This document shows, piece by piece, positions 47,388-62,358 of a stretch of DNA of 64,000 nucleotides. The translations under genes and the position numbers were made by a program. The stretch is from assembly GCA_050084985.1 (NCBI GenBank), contig JBITNC010000001.1, positions 165,788,001 to 165,852,000 of the forward strand, given 5' to 3'. Source of the stretch: Nageia nagi. Lineage: Eukaryota; Pinophyta. The number at the start of each line of letters is the position of its first letter. Positions within the stretch are counted from its first letter, which is position 1. Below the pieces are notes generated by a model. That model did not search any database. It was given only the letters and a program-made list of their open reading frames with translations, and was not told where the DNA came from.

Positions 47388-49723
47388 TGGTCACATAATG
47401 ACATTGAGAGGGGGGGGGGGGGGAAATTAGTGTGTTTATTTTTTAAAATCTCAAATATTCTATTTATAAAACTAAATCCATGGAAGATAAAAATTGAAAT
47501 AAACTAAGGCATGGTAGGCACATCAAGGGAGCATCATACAACACAAGATATAACAAGGTTCACTAATATGGCTACATTCTTAGATAAGAGTGTTTGGATC
47601 ATGGTCCAAGCCAACCCTTATAAATACTTAACTTTATAATCATTTACCAGTAACAAATGAAAGGAGCACCAATCCCAAATTTATCAACTATAACTAAAAG
47701 GAACACCAACCCCTAAGTTCTATAGCATCAACTTTAAGAAGCACCAACCCGTATTCCAAACACCAACTTGGAAGAGGTTGATCATAATTTTGACATAAGA
47801 ATTCCTTTTGTGTTCATAGAACCCTTCTTATTCTATAGCTCATCAACCTTCACACTCCCTGGCTATCTTTGTTTGAATCAACTTTCTATGTTAATATCTA
47901 TTGCTCTACCCTCTTTGCTAATATGTTATAATTTGCTCATCATTGACAACATAATGCACTCAATATCAACACTTTACAACTCATATATCTTGTCATATTT
48001 TTCATTATAGCTCATCATTTTAGTATCTTCTCATATATTGCTTCTTACACTGACTCTTTTCTCAATATTACATATTCTGCCTTAGTAACCTTGTAGCTCA
48101 CATGTCCATTCACCTTGGTAACAACTCCACCATCGAATTATTTCATTCACTTTATGTTCTTCTCTATGCACACAAAACATTTTGAATCTCTACTTTATTT
48201 TAATTACTCATTGTTATTCTTTAACTACTCAATAAGTCATTCATATCATACTACTATTTCATCCACAAACCTCTCTTAATCAATAAATCTACTCATGATG
48301 GTCATTTAGTTACAAAATAATGAGCATAAGAAGGTTATGTACATTACATATGATATAAATTTTGCTAAAAATTTCAAAATGCAATAAAACCTCCACTATT
48401 GGATAGATTATGTCATGTAGATGTGAATCAGGTGGTCATATGACCCCTTCTATTCCAAAAATGAGCATTTGGCAACCATTTTCATAATTACTACAGAAAA
48501 AATGATGCCCAAGATAATTGTATTGCATTTATCCTATCATAAACACCCAAAAATTATAGAGGGTTAATCACACTTCAATTAACTTGTACACATTATACTT
48601 TATGCTGATCACACTAAGATTATCCTTTACACTTTTTAACTTCATTAATGGCCAACAAAGTTCCTTGATGCCTGATAGAAAGAGGGAAAATTGAATTTCA
48701 TTTATCCCCCATATTTGTTATCCTAAATATAATTTATTTTGATCCCCAAAAAATGTATATGATGCACAACTAACCCTTTTGATTCCCAACAAATATTTTT
48801 TTATCCCAACTAATATTTTTCATGCCCGACTAGTATTTTTGACCTATATTAGTAAACTGCTTCATTTATTGTGCAATTGTTCAACAAAGGTAGGAATGCA
48901 TATATTCATTGGAAAACTTATTCTGAGAACTATTAAATAAAAAATAAATTTAATCAATTTTATATCTTTTATATATTTTATACATATTCAAGTATTACTA
49001 ATCCATTTTTATGAAAAATCCTTATTGACACAACTCCACTTTGCATTATCAGACATCACCTTACATTATCAGATATCACCTTTCATTGTCAATCTTCACC
49101 TTGCATTTTTGGACATCAAATTTCATTATCAAACTTTATATTACATTTTCATAAATCATTCTCCATTTATTCTATTTAATTATTTTGTTGCTACATTTTG
49201 TTATGTATTCTCTTTGTGCACTATTTTGCTACTACATTTTGTTTTAAATACATGGTTGCTAACTTTTGCATTATCAAACTTACATAGTTTCTCTAATATC
49301 TCACCAAGGACTTTTCTTAGAATATCTCTACTCCATATTGACCTTATCTCACATACCATTGTACTTCAATAATGCATATCCATTTTCTTCTACCCATCTC
49401 TACACTATTGCACTCTTGTCTTATCTGTAAGCCATGTTTATTATTAGGCTCTTCAACTTTGTTGAACACTTATTAAATTCATAATAATCACACCTCATCC
49501 TTAATTTTTGCTCATTCTTCTTTGGTTTTTACAATGATAAAGTTTTCAAAGATCATTCAAACTCCTCTGCACACTATTTTAGCATTTCTTCTTTTCTTAC
49601 TTGGATAACACAATTAAATGTATTATTGACAACACCATAGAATGATCACCTTTGATATTATATATGAATTATCTTTATGACCACAATCTCCTTTGAAAAT
49701 AATGACAACACCATAATTAAATA
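47388..49723 (-). repeat. 5' LTR of copia element F (2,336 bp, with an internal insertion)
   Basis: It starts TGGTCACATAATGACATTGA, then a run of 14 G (47,410-47,423), and aligns with the 3' LTR. Between about 48,258 and 48,520 it holds roughly 260 bases absent from the partner (from TTTCATCCACAAACC to GATAATTGTATTG), which explains the greater length. Its outer end (ATTAAATA) has diverged from GGTCAACA of the other LTR. Confidence 0.82.
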
Positions 49724-50160
49724 TTTTTTTTTTTGCATCCAAACACATTATTTCACATCATTTTTACATCCTTTTTAACATCAATTAGGGTCTATTTTTG
49801 TATCCTTTTATGTCTTATTTTTGTGTCATTTGTTGTCTTGAGTTGCATCAATTTTTAAGAAAAAAAAAATTAAATAATAAATATAATTATATTTAATTTC
49901 ATTAATTTGATAATTAAAATATATTATACTTATATATCAAAATATATACATAAAAAAATCAAAATATGTTAAAAATGGGCTAAAATACACCAAAAAATTT
50001 ATATATACATCAAAATGATAATATATGCATCAAAATAATGATAACATCCCTATAAAAATATGCCAAAATGATATACATATATACATCTAAATATGCCAAA
50101 ATGATATACATATACATCTATATCATTACATCCACATCATACTATATGTTAAAAATGATG
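49724..50160. repeat. Subterminal repeat region of the CACTA element, left side
   Basis: After the copia element the CACTA left end resumes with TTTTTGCATCC, TTTTTACATCC, TTTTAACATC and TTTTGTATCC. Two near-identical AAATATGCCAAAATGATATACATATA units follow in pieces at about 50,056-50,120, together with TACATCAAAATGATAATATATGCATCAAAAT. Clustered short repeats near the ends bind transposase in this superfamily. Confidence 0.6.
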
Positions 50161-50223
50161 CAATGGTGTTCACATCATGAGTACATATTACTAGCCCTCA
50201 ATATCAATATCCTCACTAGATGA

Positions 50224-52470
50224 CTAACTACTTGAGCCACTACCTGACTCATGACCTAAGCCACTATCATAACTAGTTAACTTGCTAGTTGAATCATCAT
50301 GATCAACATCATCATCTAATTTGAATAAATCCTTGTAGTTCATGACCCTTAGTGATGAATCACAATGCTCAATTATGACCTGTAGGTCATGGTTCTCTAT
50401 TTGACCTTGCAATGTATCCCCCTACGATGTACCCATCTCTAAATAACAAGAAAATAAATGTTAGTGAATAATCAAACTTACCAAAAATATGCATCACCCA
50501 TAATGAATTCATATTCCTTTATTAATTTAAATAAGTATAATTACTTACACCAACATTCAACATGTCCCTTAAGGCCTAGTAATCATATGTGGTGCCAAAT
50601 TATCCTTCATTATTATTAAGGAACTAATTAAAATCTCCCAGCTAAGGAAACTTTTAATAACCCCTTTTAAAAATATATTTTAATATGAAGGAGATCAATC
50701 TTGAAACCTATTTGAAAATGGGGTGATCAATTTTGAAACCTATTACCCTTATTAGAAAAGAGGTTTAAAATTATCAACAAAAGGTGAATATATTCATTTT
50801 TTTATCGAATGATTCCTTTGATTGTATATTTTAGTTATTTATATTATGGTTCTTTTCCTTATGTAAAATGATGATAAAATTGAAATAAAAAAAGTAAATT
50901 TTAATGTTAAAAGATGATTTTTTTTAATTTCAAATATTTATTTTTAGATATTTAATTTATATGATATGCTTGATATTTTCAAATATCAAATTGAAAGAAT
51001 CGAACACAAAGAGATAGTTCTAGCATAGATGATTGTGTAAAATATGAAACTCGATGGATATTTTTATAGGCATGCCATGAATTTTGAATTCCCTTCCTGA
51101 TCAATGAAATTAAATATCCACCATTAGTTTTAGGTTGATCCATACAAGTCCATCATGGAAATATTAGTCATTCGATTGAATATGGCAAGGATAGTAAAGC
51201 ATAGTTATGTTATATATATATATATAATTTAAGATGTATAAAAAACCAAAGCTATTCTAAATGTTGGATATTTTCCTAGAAAAATAAATAAAATTTGGGA
51301 GAACATGTCAGAAGTAGAACCCTCCTTAATAACCAAATCTAAAATTTGAAATCTTCAATTTTAGCCATTTGGCTTGGGTTAGCCACTAACATTTTCCCTA
51401 CTCTCAACAATAAAAAAATTAGTTTGTACTATATTAAAAAATATTTATCTATTCATTTTCAAAAATTAAATATCATATAAAATCACATGCACTAAATGTA
51501 CTTACAAATTGGACATCCACAAATCTCCCCCCTCCACTTCCCTCTAGATGCATAATATTACATCTCAGTTTGGGAAGTTGGGACTTTGCTACTTTTTCTT
51601 GTGGCATCTCCTTTCCTTTCATTTTCCTCTTATATACCTCAACCATTTCTTTAGTAGCATCTTCCAAACCTTTTTATAAAATAATTAATTAGTGTTATAC
51701 TAAAAAAATCAATTAATTAAGTTCAAATTTTAAATATCAAGGATAATTATCCATACCTTCTTATGGATGTCAACTGGTTTTATTGCTAAGTTTATTTGTT
51801 TAGGGGTAATTTTAATCACTTTTTATCTCAAATAATCTTTAATCCTTTTAAGATTCAATCCTTCCTATTGAAGCACTTTCTTCTTGCTCTACCCTTCACC
51901 AAATTCATGTTTTAGACTTGTTATTAGTCTTCTTTTTTAGCCACAAAATACACTAATTATAATAAATTAGTTTTATTATCTTGAAATATTTAATAAAAAA
52001 ATCCAAACATACATACCAAAAAATTATACATACCAAAATCATCTTGCTTTTTCCATGGCTTACACAACATTCTTAAGTGCTTTGTAAAAAAGTGAACTTG
52101 AAAAATAATTGAAAGCATATTAGTAAATTAATATATTTCTAATCAATATGTAAATTTATATTTTTAGAACATAAACTATTACCATTTTCATCTTTCAAGA
52201 CCTCTTTATTTGACCTTACAAACATTTGAATATTTCTAGATCCTTGAATTGCTGTCAACCTAGATTGTTGATTTACTGACTCTACACATACATATATTGC
52301 ATGGATCACATCACAATATGCTTCAAAATAGAAACTAAAATAATTTTACATTACTTATTAATAATTTAACTAATTATAAAGAATTACCTAAAGGAGCACT
52401 CTATCTCTGTGGTGTACTAACACCACCTGCTCCTCTAGCCTCCCCACTAACAAACATTGTCATTAATTCA
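50224..52470 (-). pseudogene. Unidentified multi-exon coding remnant inside the CACTA element
   Basis: Several exon-like blocks on the minus strand are bounded by plausible splice signals. MTMFVSGEARGAGGVSTPQR (about 52,460-52,400) comes first, then a stop. IHAIYVCVESVNQQSRLTAI, QGSRNIQMFVRSNKEVLKDE (52,320-52,190) is followed by a GT donor. LKRIKDYLR and INLAIKPVDIHKK end at GTATGG (about 51,757). MVEVYKRKMKGKEMPQEKVA, QLPKLRCNIMHLEGSGGGRF then VDVQF (51,640-51,493) end at GTAAGTAC. The last block (50,412-50,224) is acidic and ends GHESGSGSSS before a stop. Real-protein composition and splice sites argue for a genuine gene. It could be the second CACTA ORF or a captured host gene; I cannot assign it. 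Confidence 0.45.
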
Positions 52471-54800
<2,330 letters not shown>

Positions 54801-55258
54801 TTACATTAATCATATATATATATAATTTAATTTTATTAAGTTAATACCAAAACTAATTAGATAAATGATTTACTAAATAATTAAGTCAATGCCAAAACTA
54901 TGCTATCTCAAACTATAAGTTACTAAATTATGATTTATATAATTTAGTATATGAAACTAACTATTATTTTATCTTTAAAAGAAGTAAGGTTTTGGAGAAC
55001 AAAGAAGAGTTCTAGACATGTGAGAAAGAACCCAAGGTACCTTTTGCTATTTTTTAGTTTTTATGGTGCACACACATGGCTGAAAATTCATTTTTAGCAT
55101 TTGGAGGGATTTAATTTTTGATTTTATGGTTCATTGTTGATAATTTCATAGGGATATCCCTTTCCTGTAAACATTTTAAAGCCCTTTTTAAAAAAAAAAA
55201 AAACTAGTGTATTAAGTGTAAATTCATTAGAAATTAAAAAATGCAAGTAAAAATGTAC

Positions 55259-55341
55259 TTACCTATGTGAAAATGTAGAATAATGAAGAAAAAATAGTTT
55301 ACCTATGTGAAAATGTAGAATAATGAAGAAAAAATAGCTAG
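55259..55341. repeat. Tandem duplication of ~41 bp
   Basis: TTACCTATGTGAAAATGTAG and AATAATGAAGAAAAAATAG occur as one unit twice in immediate succession with no visible differences, so this is a recent duplication. Confidence 0.9.
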
Positions 55342-55581
55342 AAACCCTTTCTCCTACAATAAAATGGAAAACCCTATCAGTAAACATGCTAAAAAATAAA
55401 ACATATAAGCTATAATTGAGTTAAATTAGCTAGAATTTGAGTTAAATCGGGTAGAAGAACATTTACTTGGTGTGCTCCCTCTTGAAACTCAATTTTGAAG
55501 CCCCTTTGACCTAGAAACAACTTTGACAAAAATGATAGGTGAATCCTTTTTATTTTTTGAGTTATTAATGTAATCTAATGC

Positions 55582-55611
55582 AAAAAAGGATGCAAATTTG
55601 CATCCTTTTTT
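55582..55611. repeat. Perfect 30-bp palindrome with the CACTA subterminal core
   Basis: The left arm AAAAAAGGATGCAAA and right arm TTTGCATCCTTTTTT are exact reverse complements without a spacer. The arms contain the ATTTGCATC/GATGCAAAT core that also forms the inner part of both CACTA termini, which suggests an internal head-to-head copy of the terminal sequence. Confidence 0.85.
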
Positions 55612-55660
55612 AGGTTTAATTTTGTGTTTGAATATGATTTTGGAAAAAAAAATTAAAAAT

Positions 55661-55850
55661 TAAGGTTAGTTGTTAATGGTTAGGGTTAGTAGTTAGGGTA
55701 GGATTAGTGGTTAGGGTTAGGGTTAGTGGTTAGTGGTTAAGGTTAGGATTAGGGTTAGTATTGGTTAAGGTTAGGGTTAGTAGTGTTTAGGGTTAGGGTT
55801 AGTAGTGTTTAGGGTTAGGGTTAGTATTGGTTAGGGTTAGGGTTAAGGTT
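55661..55850 (+). repeat. Interstitial telomere-like array, block 1
   Basis: Degenerate repeats of GGTTAG/GGGTTAG with TTTAGGG members. A ~20-bp higher-order unit, AGTAGTGTTTAGGGTTAGGG, recurs with few changes around 55,770-55,825. The G-rich strand is the plus strand. It passes directly into TTAAAACTATTG, the start of the ~445-bp unit. Confidence 0.85.
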
Positions 55851-57355
55851 AAAACTATTGCAATTCATCAAATCAGACTTATCATATCAACCAAATGTAA
55901 TTATATTGATGTGCACTTATGTTGCTTAATTTATAAAATATATAGAGATCTTGTTAATGCAAGTGAGAGGGCCCTCAAACCATCATATACTAGCTTGGTT
56001 GAGTTCAAATATTTATAAATTTAATTTTTTATAAAATTATATTAAAATTAAGGTATTAATTATATAAGGTTAGTGTTAATTTTATTAAATTATATTAATT
56101 ATATAGGGTTAGTGTTAAGGTAATTAGGATTAGTGGTTAGGGGTAGGGGTAGGGGTAGGGTTAATGATTAGTGCTTAGAGTTAGGGTTAGACATGGTTAG
56201 TGGTTAGTGGTTAGGGTTAGATGTGGTTAGTAGTTAGGATTAGGGTTAGGTTTAAGGTTAGGGTTAGTAGTGTTTAGGATTAGGGTTAGGGTTAAAACTA
56301 CTATAGTTCATAAAATTAGACTTATCTTATCATCTAGATATAATTATCTTAATGTACACTTGTGCTACTTAATTTATAAAATATATAGAGAGCTTATCAA
56401 TGCAATTGAGAGGTACCCCAACCCATCATAAACTAGCATTATTGAGTTCAAACATTGCACAACACTTTATTTTAAGATCAATCATGAATATTATAAGTTG
56501 CATAGAATTATTTCAATCATGTGAGAAATTATCCATCAAGTAGAATATTGATGTGTCCCTTGAATATGATGGGTGATAATGGGAAAGTGCTTATTGGTAT
56601 TTTGTGAGCTCAACATGAAATTTATGCTAAAGAAGTTGATAATATCAGAAGTAAAAGCTCTACATATTTTAAAATTTTTCTTCAATCAATTCTCTATTCT
56701 ATCTTAGTAATAAAATTAGATTTATCATTAATGGTATTAAAACTACTATATTCCATCAAATCATACTTATCATATCACCCAAATAAAATTATCTTGATAT
56801 ACACTTATGTTGCTTAATTTATAAAATATATAGAGAGCTCATCAATGCAAGTGAGAGGCCCCCACCCTATCATAGACTAACATGGTTGAGTTCAAACATT
56901 GCATAGCAATTTAATTAAAGATTGATCATGAATATTATAAGTTATAAGTTGCATAGAATTATCCCAATGATGTGAGAAATTATTTTTCAAGTAGACGATT
57001 GACGTGTCCCTTGAATATGATGGTGTGATAATGGGGAAGTGCATATTTTTATTTTGTAGGATCACAATGAGATTTATGTGATAGGAGTTGATAATATTGA
57101 AAGGACAAGTTCTCCATAATTTTGAAATTTTCCTTTAAGCAATTCTCCATTATATCATGGTCATCAAATCAAAATTATTGTTAATGATATTAAAATTGAT
57201 GTAGTTCATTGAATCAAACTTATTTTATCACCTAGATATAATTATCTTGATGTACACTTATGCTGCTTAATTTATAAAATATATAAAGAGCTCATTAATG
57301 CAAGTGACAGGGTTTAAAACCCATGATAGATTAGCATGGTTGAGTTCAAGCCTTA
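55849..57355 (+). repeat. ~445-bp tandem repeat, three to four units
   Basis: Units begin TTAAAACTA or TTAAAATTG at 55,849, 56,292, 56,737 and 57,190, giving periods of about 443, 445 and 453 bp. Each continues with TTCAT-AAATCA-ACTTAT, ATAATTAT-TTGATGTACACTTA, TTAATTTATAAAATATAT and GAGTTCAA. The two middle units also share GATGTGTCCCTTGAATATGATG. In the first unit the second half is replaced by A+T-rich sequence and telomere-like repeats (56,100-56,297), yet the spacing is kept. The fourth unit ends near 57,355. Confidence 0.85.
56100..56297 (+). repeat. Interstitial telomere-like array, block 2
   Basis: GGTTAG-type repeats, including AGGGGTAGGGGTAGGGGTAG, TTAGTGGTTAGTGGTTAGGG and TTTAGGATTAGGGTTAGGG. 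The strand is the same as block 1. It again runs straight into TTAAAACTA of the next 445-bp unit. Confidence 0.85.
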
Positions 57356-59548
57356 TGTCCAATTTATCTAGTTTTTGACATAGACCCATCATATCTTCTC
57401 ACAAAATTAGCCAATTTTGAGTTAATCCTTGTATCCATTTTAGAATGAAAAATAGTATTCAATCACTCTTTAGGTTCAAAAGGAAAAATTCTCAATAATA
57501 CCATTTTTGAAAAGTAATTAAAGATTACTTTTTAGCACTCTACTTAACACTCTTCACACTACATATTTACTATAGCCCTAAAGAGTATCAATTAATTCAA
57601 ATCATGGTAAGGTCAATATTCATTTTCCAAGATAAAATTGTTCCCCAATTATTAATGTAGTAAAGCAACCCAGTTTACAAATAAGAGTAGGCCCCTTTCT
57701 CCAAAGGCTTACAACATCTCTGACATGGAACAAAAGTAATATTATACACCCTATAACAATGGTTACAAGAAAAAGGGTTCACACTCATAATTTGGCATAC
57801 AAAAATTAAAGAGATAGATTTTCTTAACAATTCAACACTCTATATAAATATGAACTAAATAATAACACCCAGGCACAATATAATATCTAGTAAGACCAAC
57901 CTTATATTACAATCATATATTATAAAGGGATTAGTTTTTCCCTTTTAACTACATAACATTTTCCATTACTAAATGCCCAACTAATAAATCAATAACATAA
58001 GTGACTATCTCATTCTCAAGGATAAACTCATCTTATGGCAAGAGAACTTGTCTCTAAATTAAGGTTCTAGACTCAGAGTACTAATAACCACTTTAACAAT
58101 GTGAGTCATTACTTTCACATAACTGTTGCCTTTATGTTTACATACCAAGTCTACAAAATAACCATAAAAGGTAATTATCATTCCTATCAAATCAATAATA
58201 AAGTCTAACATTAAAGGTCAACTCATCTATCAAATCAATAAAGCAAATAACCATTAATCTCTTTTATAGTTTTATAGCATCTTAACAAGTAATATTTAAT
58301 TAATCTTTAAGATACCACATAATAACCTTCCCATTACTCATTTATCTATAGTCCATGAAAACCAAATGCAATCTGTTCCTCTTCAACAAATGACTAAACA
58401 ATATAATAAGATTAGCCTATTTTTACCAGTAACATCCAAAAATGTGTAACAATAGGCAAAATATCAACTTGAGCATAAATGGCCAACATGACCTTAAAAG
58501 GATCACATGAAAACTATAGGTCACTTATTCATTTTATAAGGAAGAGTACAATGCCCTATGTAGCCTTCCTTCCAACACAAGTAGGGATGCCCTCATCCTT
58601 CTCATTCAATGAATTTCTAATTGAATTATTAATCTTTGTAAAATTATTAGCAAACCTAATGCATTTTTCCTATTTGAACCATTTTCCATAAATTATAAAT
58701 TAAAACCCTTAAGTTTTTGGTAAAATTTGAATGTTTAACAAGCCATTAAAAATATTCCTTGATTTTTAAATTTTTGTTATAATAAATAAGTTAGATATTT
58801 TTCTAGTTCTAGCTTTATTTTGGACAATCTGATCATTTATATTCATAGTTTAGGATCTTGTAATTTAGAATCTTATAATTTTCTTCTTTGACACTATTGG
58901 TGTACTAATCTCTTTTTTTCTTTAAATTATAAAATAGGTTAGTGAACTATCTTATATCATTATTTCAAGGCATGGGAGAAGTGATGTGTCATCTAATTCA
59001 AATGTTTAAATGCTACTACCAAACTAAAAGAAGGTAAATTGAATAAGAATGTACCTTTTTTGTAGACAAAATCAAAGGGGTATATCTAGTCTACCTGAAA
59101 ACTCTAAGAGAGGAAAATTGGCTATAAGAATGTACAAGGATATGGATGAAGAATGAAATTGAAATGAAACAAAAAGTTGTAGAAGAAAAAATAGATGAAG
59201 ATGATAAAAATGCATTAAATATCGCTATTAGATACAAGATTGAGATAATCATTTTTGTTAATATTTTTATAAGAATTTATTTTTCATGTAAATATGTGTA
59301 GGCACTAATAACATTTTTAATGTAAATATGTGTAAGTACTTTCTCTCCCCACAATATAGGCATATGGTCAAAACTTCATAATATAAAATAATAATGAGAG
59401 AAGAATGACATTTGACTATGGAATGATGGCTGATTTTGACTAAGAAAGTTGTGCAAGTTCAAGAGATACAAACTTGATACAAGGAAAATTAAAATATGTT
59501 GGAAAAAGTAAAGAAATTTTTCAATTAGATTATAGGTCATTATAACAT
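57356..59548. other. CACTA interior without recognisable features
   Basis: No conserved motif could be read on either strand. An open frame at 58,479-58,691 (+) begins MANMTLKGSHENYRSLIHFI and has a moderately protein-like composition, but I do not recognise it. Confidence 0.45.
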
Positions 59549-59797
59549 GTGATATTCAAATGTAATTGGTATGATAGACTTGATAGAAGAACAATCTTGT
59601 ATGATATACCTAGTGATTACTTTGCAATTGACTCCACATGTACTTTACCTAATAGTAGAGAGCCTTATATTTTATTGCAACATTACAGTCAAATATATCT
59701 CATCCCAAATGTTATAGATGATAAAAAGTGGTTTGTAATTGAATGTAATCCTATAGGAAAACATATTGTACATCTTGATGAGGAAAATAATTTTTAA
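59549..59797 (+). pseudogene. DUF4216-like C-terminal domain of a CACTA transposase
   Basis: The 82-codon open frame reads MIFKCNWYDRLDRRTILYDI, then REPYILLQHYSQIYLIPNVI and KKWFVIECNPIGKHIV. The succession VLFKCDWFDxxxxxG...Y.P.FIL.xQxxQVYYxPxP....WxVVxKxxPR is that of DUF4216, which follows the TNP2 domain in plant En/Spm-type transposases. It sits about 2 kb inside the right CACTA end and reads toward it, the expected place for the transposase 3' part. Upstream TNP2 sequence was not found, so most of the transposase has been lost or is too decayed to see. Confidence 0.7.
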
Positions 59798-60239
59798 TGG
59801 TATTATTGTAATTGATGGATGTTGTGTTAATGCCATTGGATGGAATATTCCTTATTATATACTTATTATATGTATATTGAAATTTTTATATGTATATCTT
59901 ACTCATTGCTTATGGTATAATCTATGTACACTTTTTCTTCTTAATTGATGGGATCATATGTGTGAATCATCATGATTTGATATATATATATATATATGCA
60001 TGCAAGTTTAAATATTTGACAATGGTTTTATATGGTATATTTTATAATTTTTGGGATTTTGTAACTTTTAACATTCTTTGGTTTGATTGTATTAGCTTAA
60101 TCATTACTTTTGTGAGAGTTCAATTAGTCTTTGAGAAGAACTTGATTTCCAAATTTTGAAATGGTCTATATTGGTACATCTAGAAATATTTCCCAAGTGG
60201 TTTATAATGTAAAAGAGTTTAAGGGAATCCTTTTTGTAG

Positions 60240-61430
<1,191 letters not shown>

Positions 61431-61769
61431 CACATTTAAAATTAAATATAAAACTTGAACTAAGAAAATTAGAGGCATTTAAGAAAGATGAATTTTCAAG
61501 GTAGTTGAATTTTATAGTAAAGATGACTTAAATTTTTTTTTTTACTTGTTTAAGTTTTTTTTTATGCAAAGTGGTGTCATAAATTATGTATTAATGCCTT
61601 AGATAATATCAATAGAGGATTTTTCTATTAGATTTTGATGTAAATTTTGCATCCAAATTTGCATCAAAAAGAACAAAAAAATGGAAAAAAAATTAAATCG
61701 ATGCATGACAATGAAACAAGATACAAATTAGCATTGATTTTTAATTTTTGTATTTAAATATACAAAAAA

Positions 61770-61797
61770 GATGCAAATTAGCCTCTTCTTAGTAGTG
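61770..61797 (-). repeat. Right terminal inverted repeat of the CACTA element
   Basis: GATGCAAATTAGCCTCTTCT then TAGTAGTG, the inverse of 41,529-41,557. CAT follows at 61,798-61,800. Further GCATC motifs lie inward (TTTTGCATCCAAATTTGCATC at about 61,646-61,666). Confidence 0.88.
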
Positions 61798-62358
61798 CAT
61801 GAAGGGGAGTCCCCTTTTTCTTTTTTTGGCAGTCTCTCATACTTGGGAGTCAATGGTTATACTTCTTCGTATGATCCATGGTTAGGATTGTATGATGTAT
61901 GAGTGTACCCTTTATAGGTACATGAAATATCCTAAATACATTAGTGAGAGTGATGATGACCTCTCCCATGGGTAAGTGAAATGTATTAGTATCATCACAC
62001 CAACATCCATAAAGGTAGTTAGAAAATATTTGTTGCATAGAACATACATGCGATGTGTTCTTGAACAAGAAGTATCTTAAATACATCAATGAGAGTGGTG
62101 ATGACCTCTCCTATAGAAAAGTGAAAAGTATTAGTATCATCACACTAATTCTCCATCAAGGTTGATAGAAAATATTTGTTGTAGGGGCATATACAAGGCA
62201 TGTGTCCTATTAACAAGACTTAAAGACTCTAATTTCTCTCTCTCCTTTGTGGTGAAGATATATTCATTGATAATTATCATGGTAGGAATCCATGGCTCAC
62301 ACTTCATTAGATAAGCCTGATCTTGTATCGAAAAAAATAGTGAAAGATAAGATTTCAA
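61798..62358 (-). pseudogene. PMD-like gene, 5' part, cut by the CACTA insertion
   Basis: The minus strand gives EREKLESLSLVNRTHALYMP from 62,358 down, with QQIFSINLDGEL. A block with CDDTNTFHLPMGEVIITLTN then VFRIFHVPIKGTLIH follows (62,089-61,880). This is the plant mobile domain signature (TFHLPxGEMxxTLxDVxxLxxLPIxG), closely parallel to the PMD gene in element A. The central block is duplicated in tandem: 61,931-62,060 and 62,075-62,207 share a 144-bp period, so the second copy breaks the frame. The gene ends at the CACTA boundary and continues at 41,528. It is antisense to the gag of element C. Confidence 0.72.
61931..62207. repeat. 144-bp tandem duplication within the PMD-like gene
   Basis: AATACAT(T/C)A-TGAGAGTG and ATGATGACCTCTCC, then TATTAGTATCATCACAC and GAAAATATTTGTTG, occur in both units at a spacing of 144 bases. 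The encoded HLPxGEV...TLTNVFRI segment is repeated. Confidence 0.85.

Larger units (their letters stand above)
41708..49723 (-). mobile_element. Element F: gag-only Sirevirus-like Ty1/copia retrotransposon nested in the CACTA end
   Basis: Long LTRs (41,708-43,782 and 47,388-49,723) flank a 3.6-kb interior. On the minus strand the order is 5' LTR, PBS (47,372-47,383), gag (47,330-45,909), non-coding sequence, PPT (43,783-43,797) and 3' LTR. The gag with coiled coil and several CCHC-like knuckles, and the GCCAAAGGGGGAGATTGTTG junction at the PPT and LTR start, are typical of the Sirevirus branch of copia. No protease, integrase, RT or RNase H is visible, so F is non-autonomous or deleted. Flanking five bases are TTTAT and TTTTT, at best a degraded duplication. 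CACTA subterminal repeats continue on either side, which places F inside the transposon. Confidence 0.82.

Noticed and set aside
55661-56297. A true chromosome end
   Set aside because: The repeats are degenerate, split into two blocks by other sequence and embedded within a transposon, with more than 7 kb of ordinary sequence beyond.
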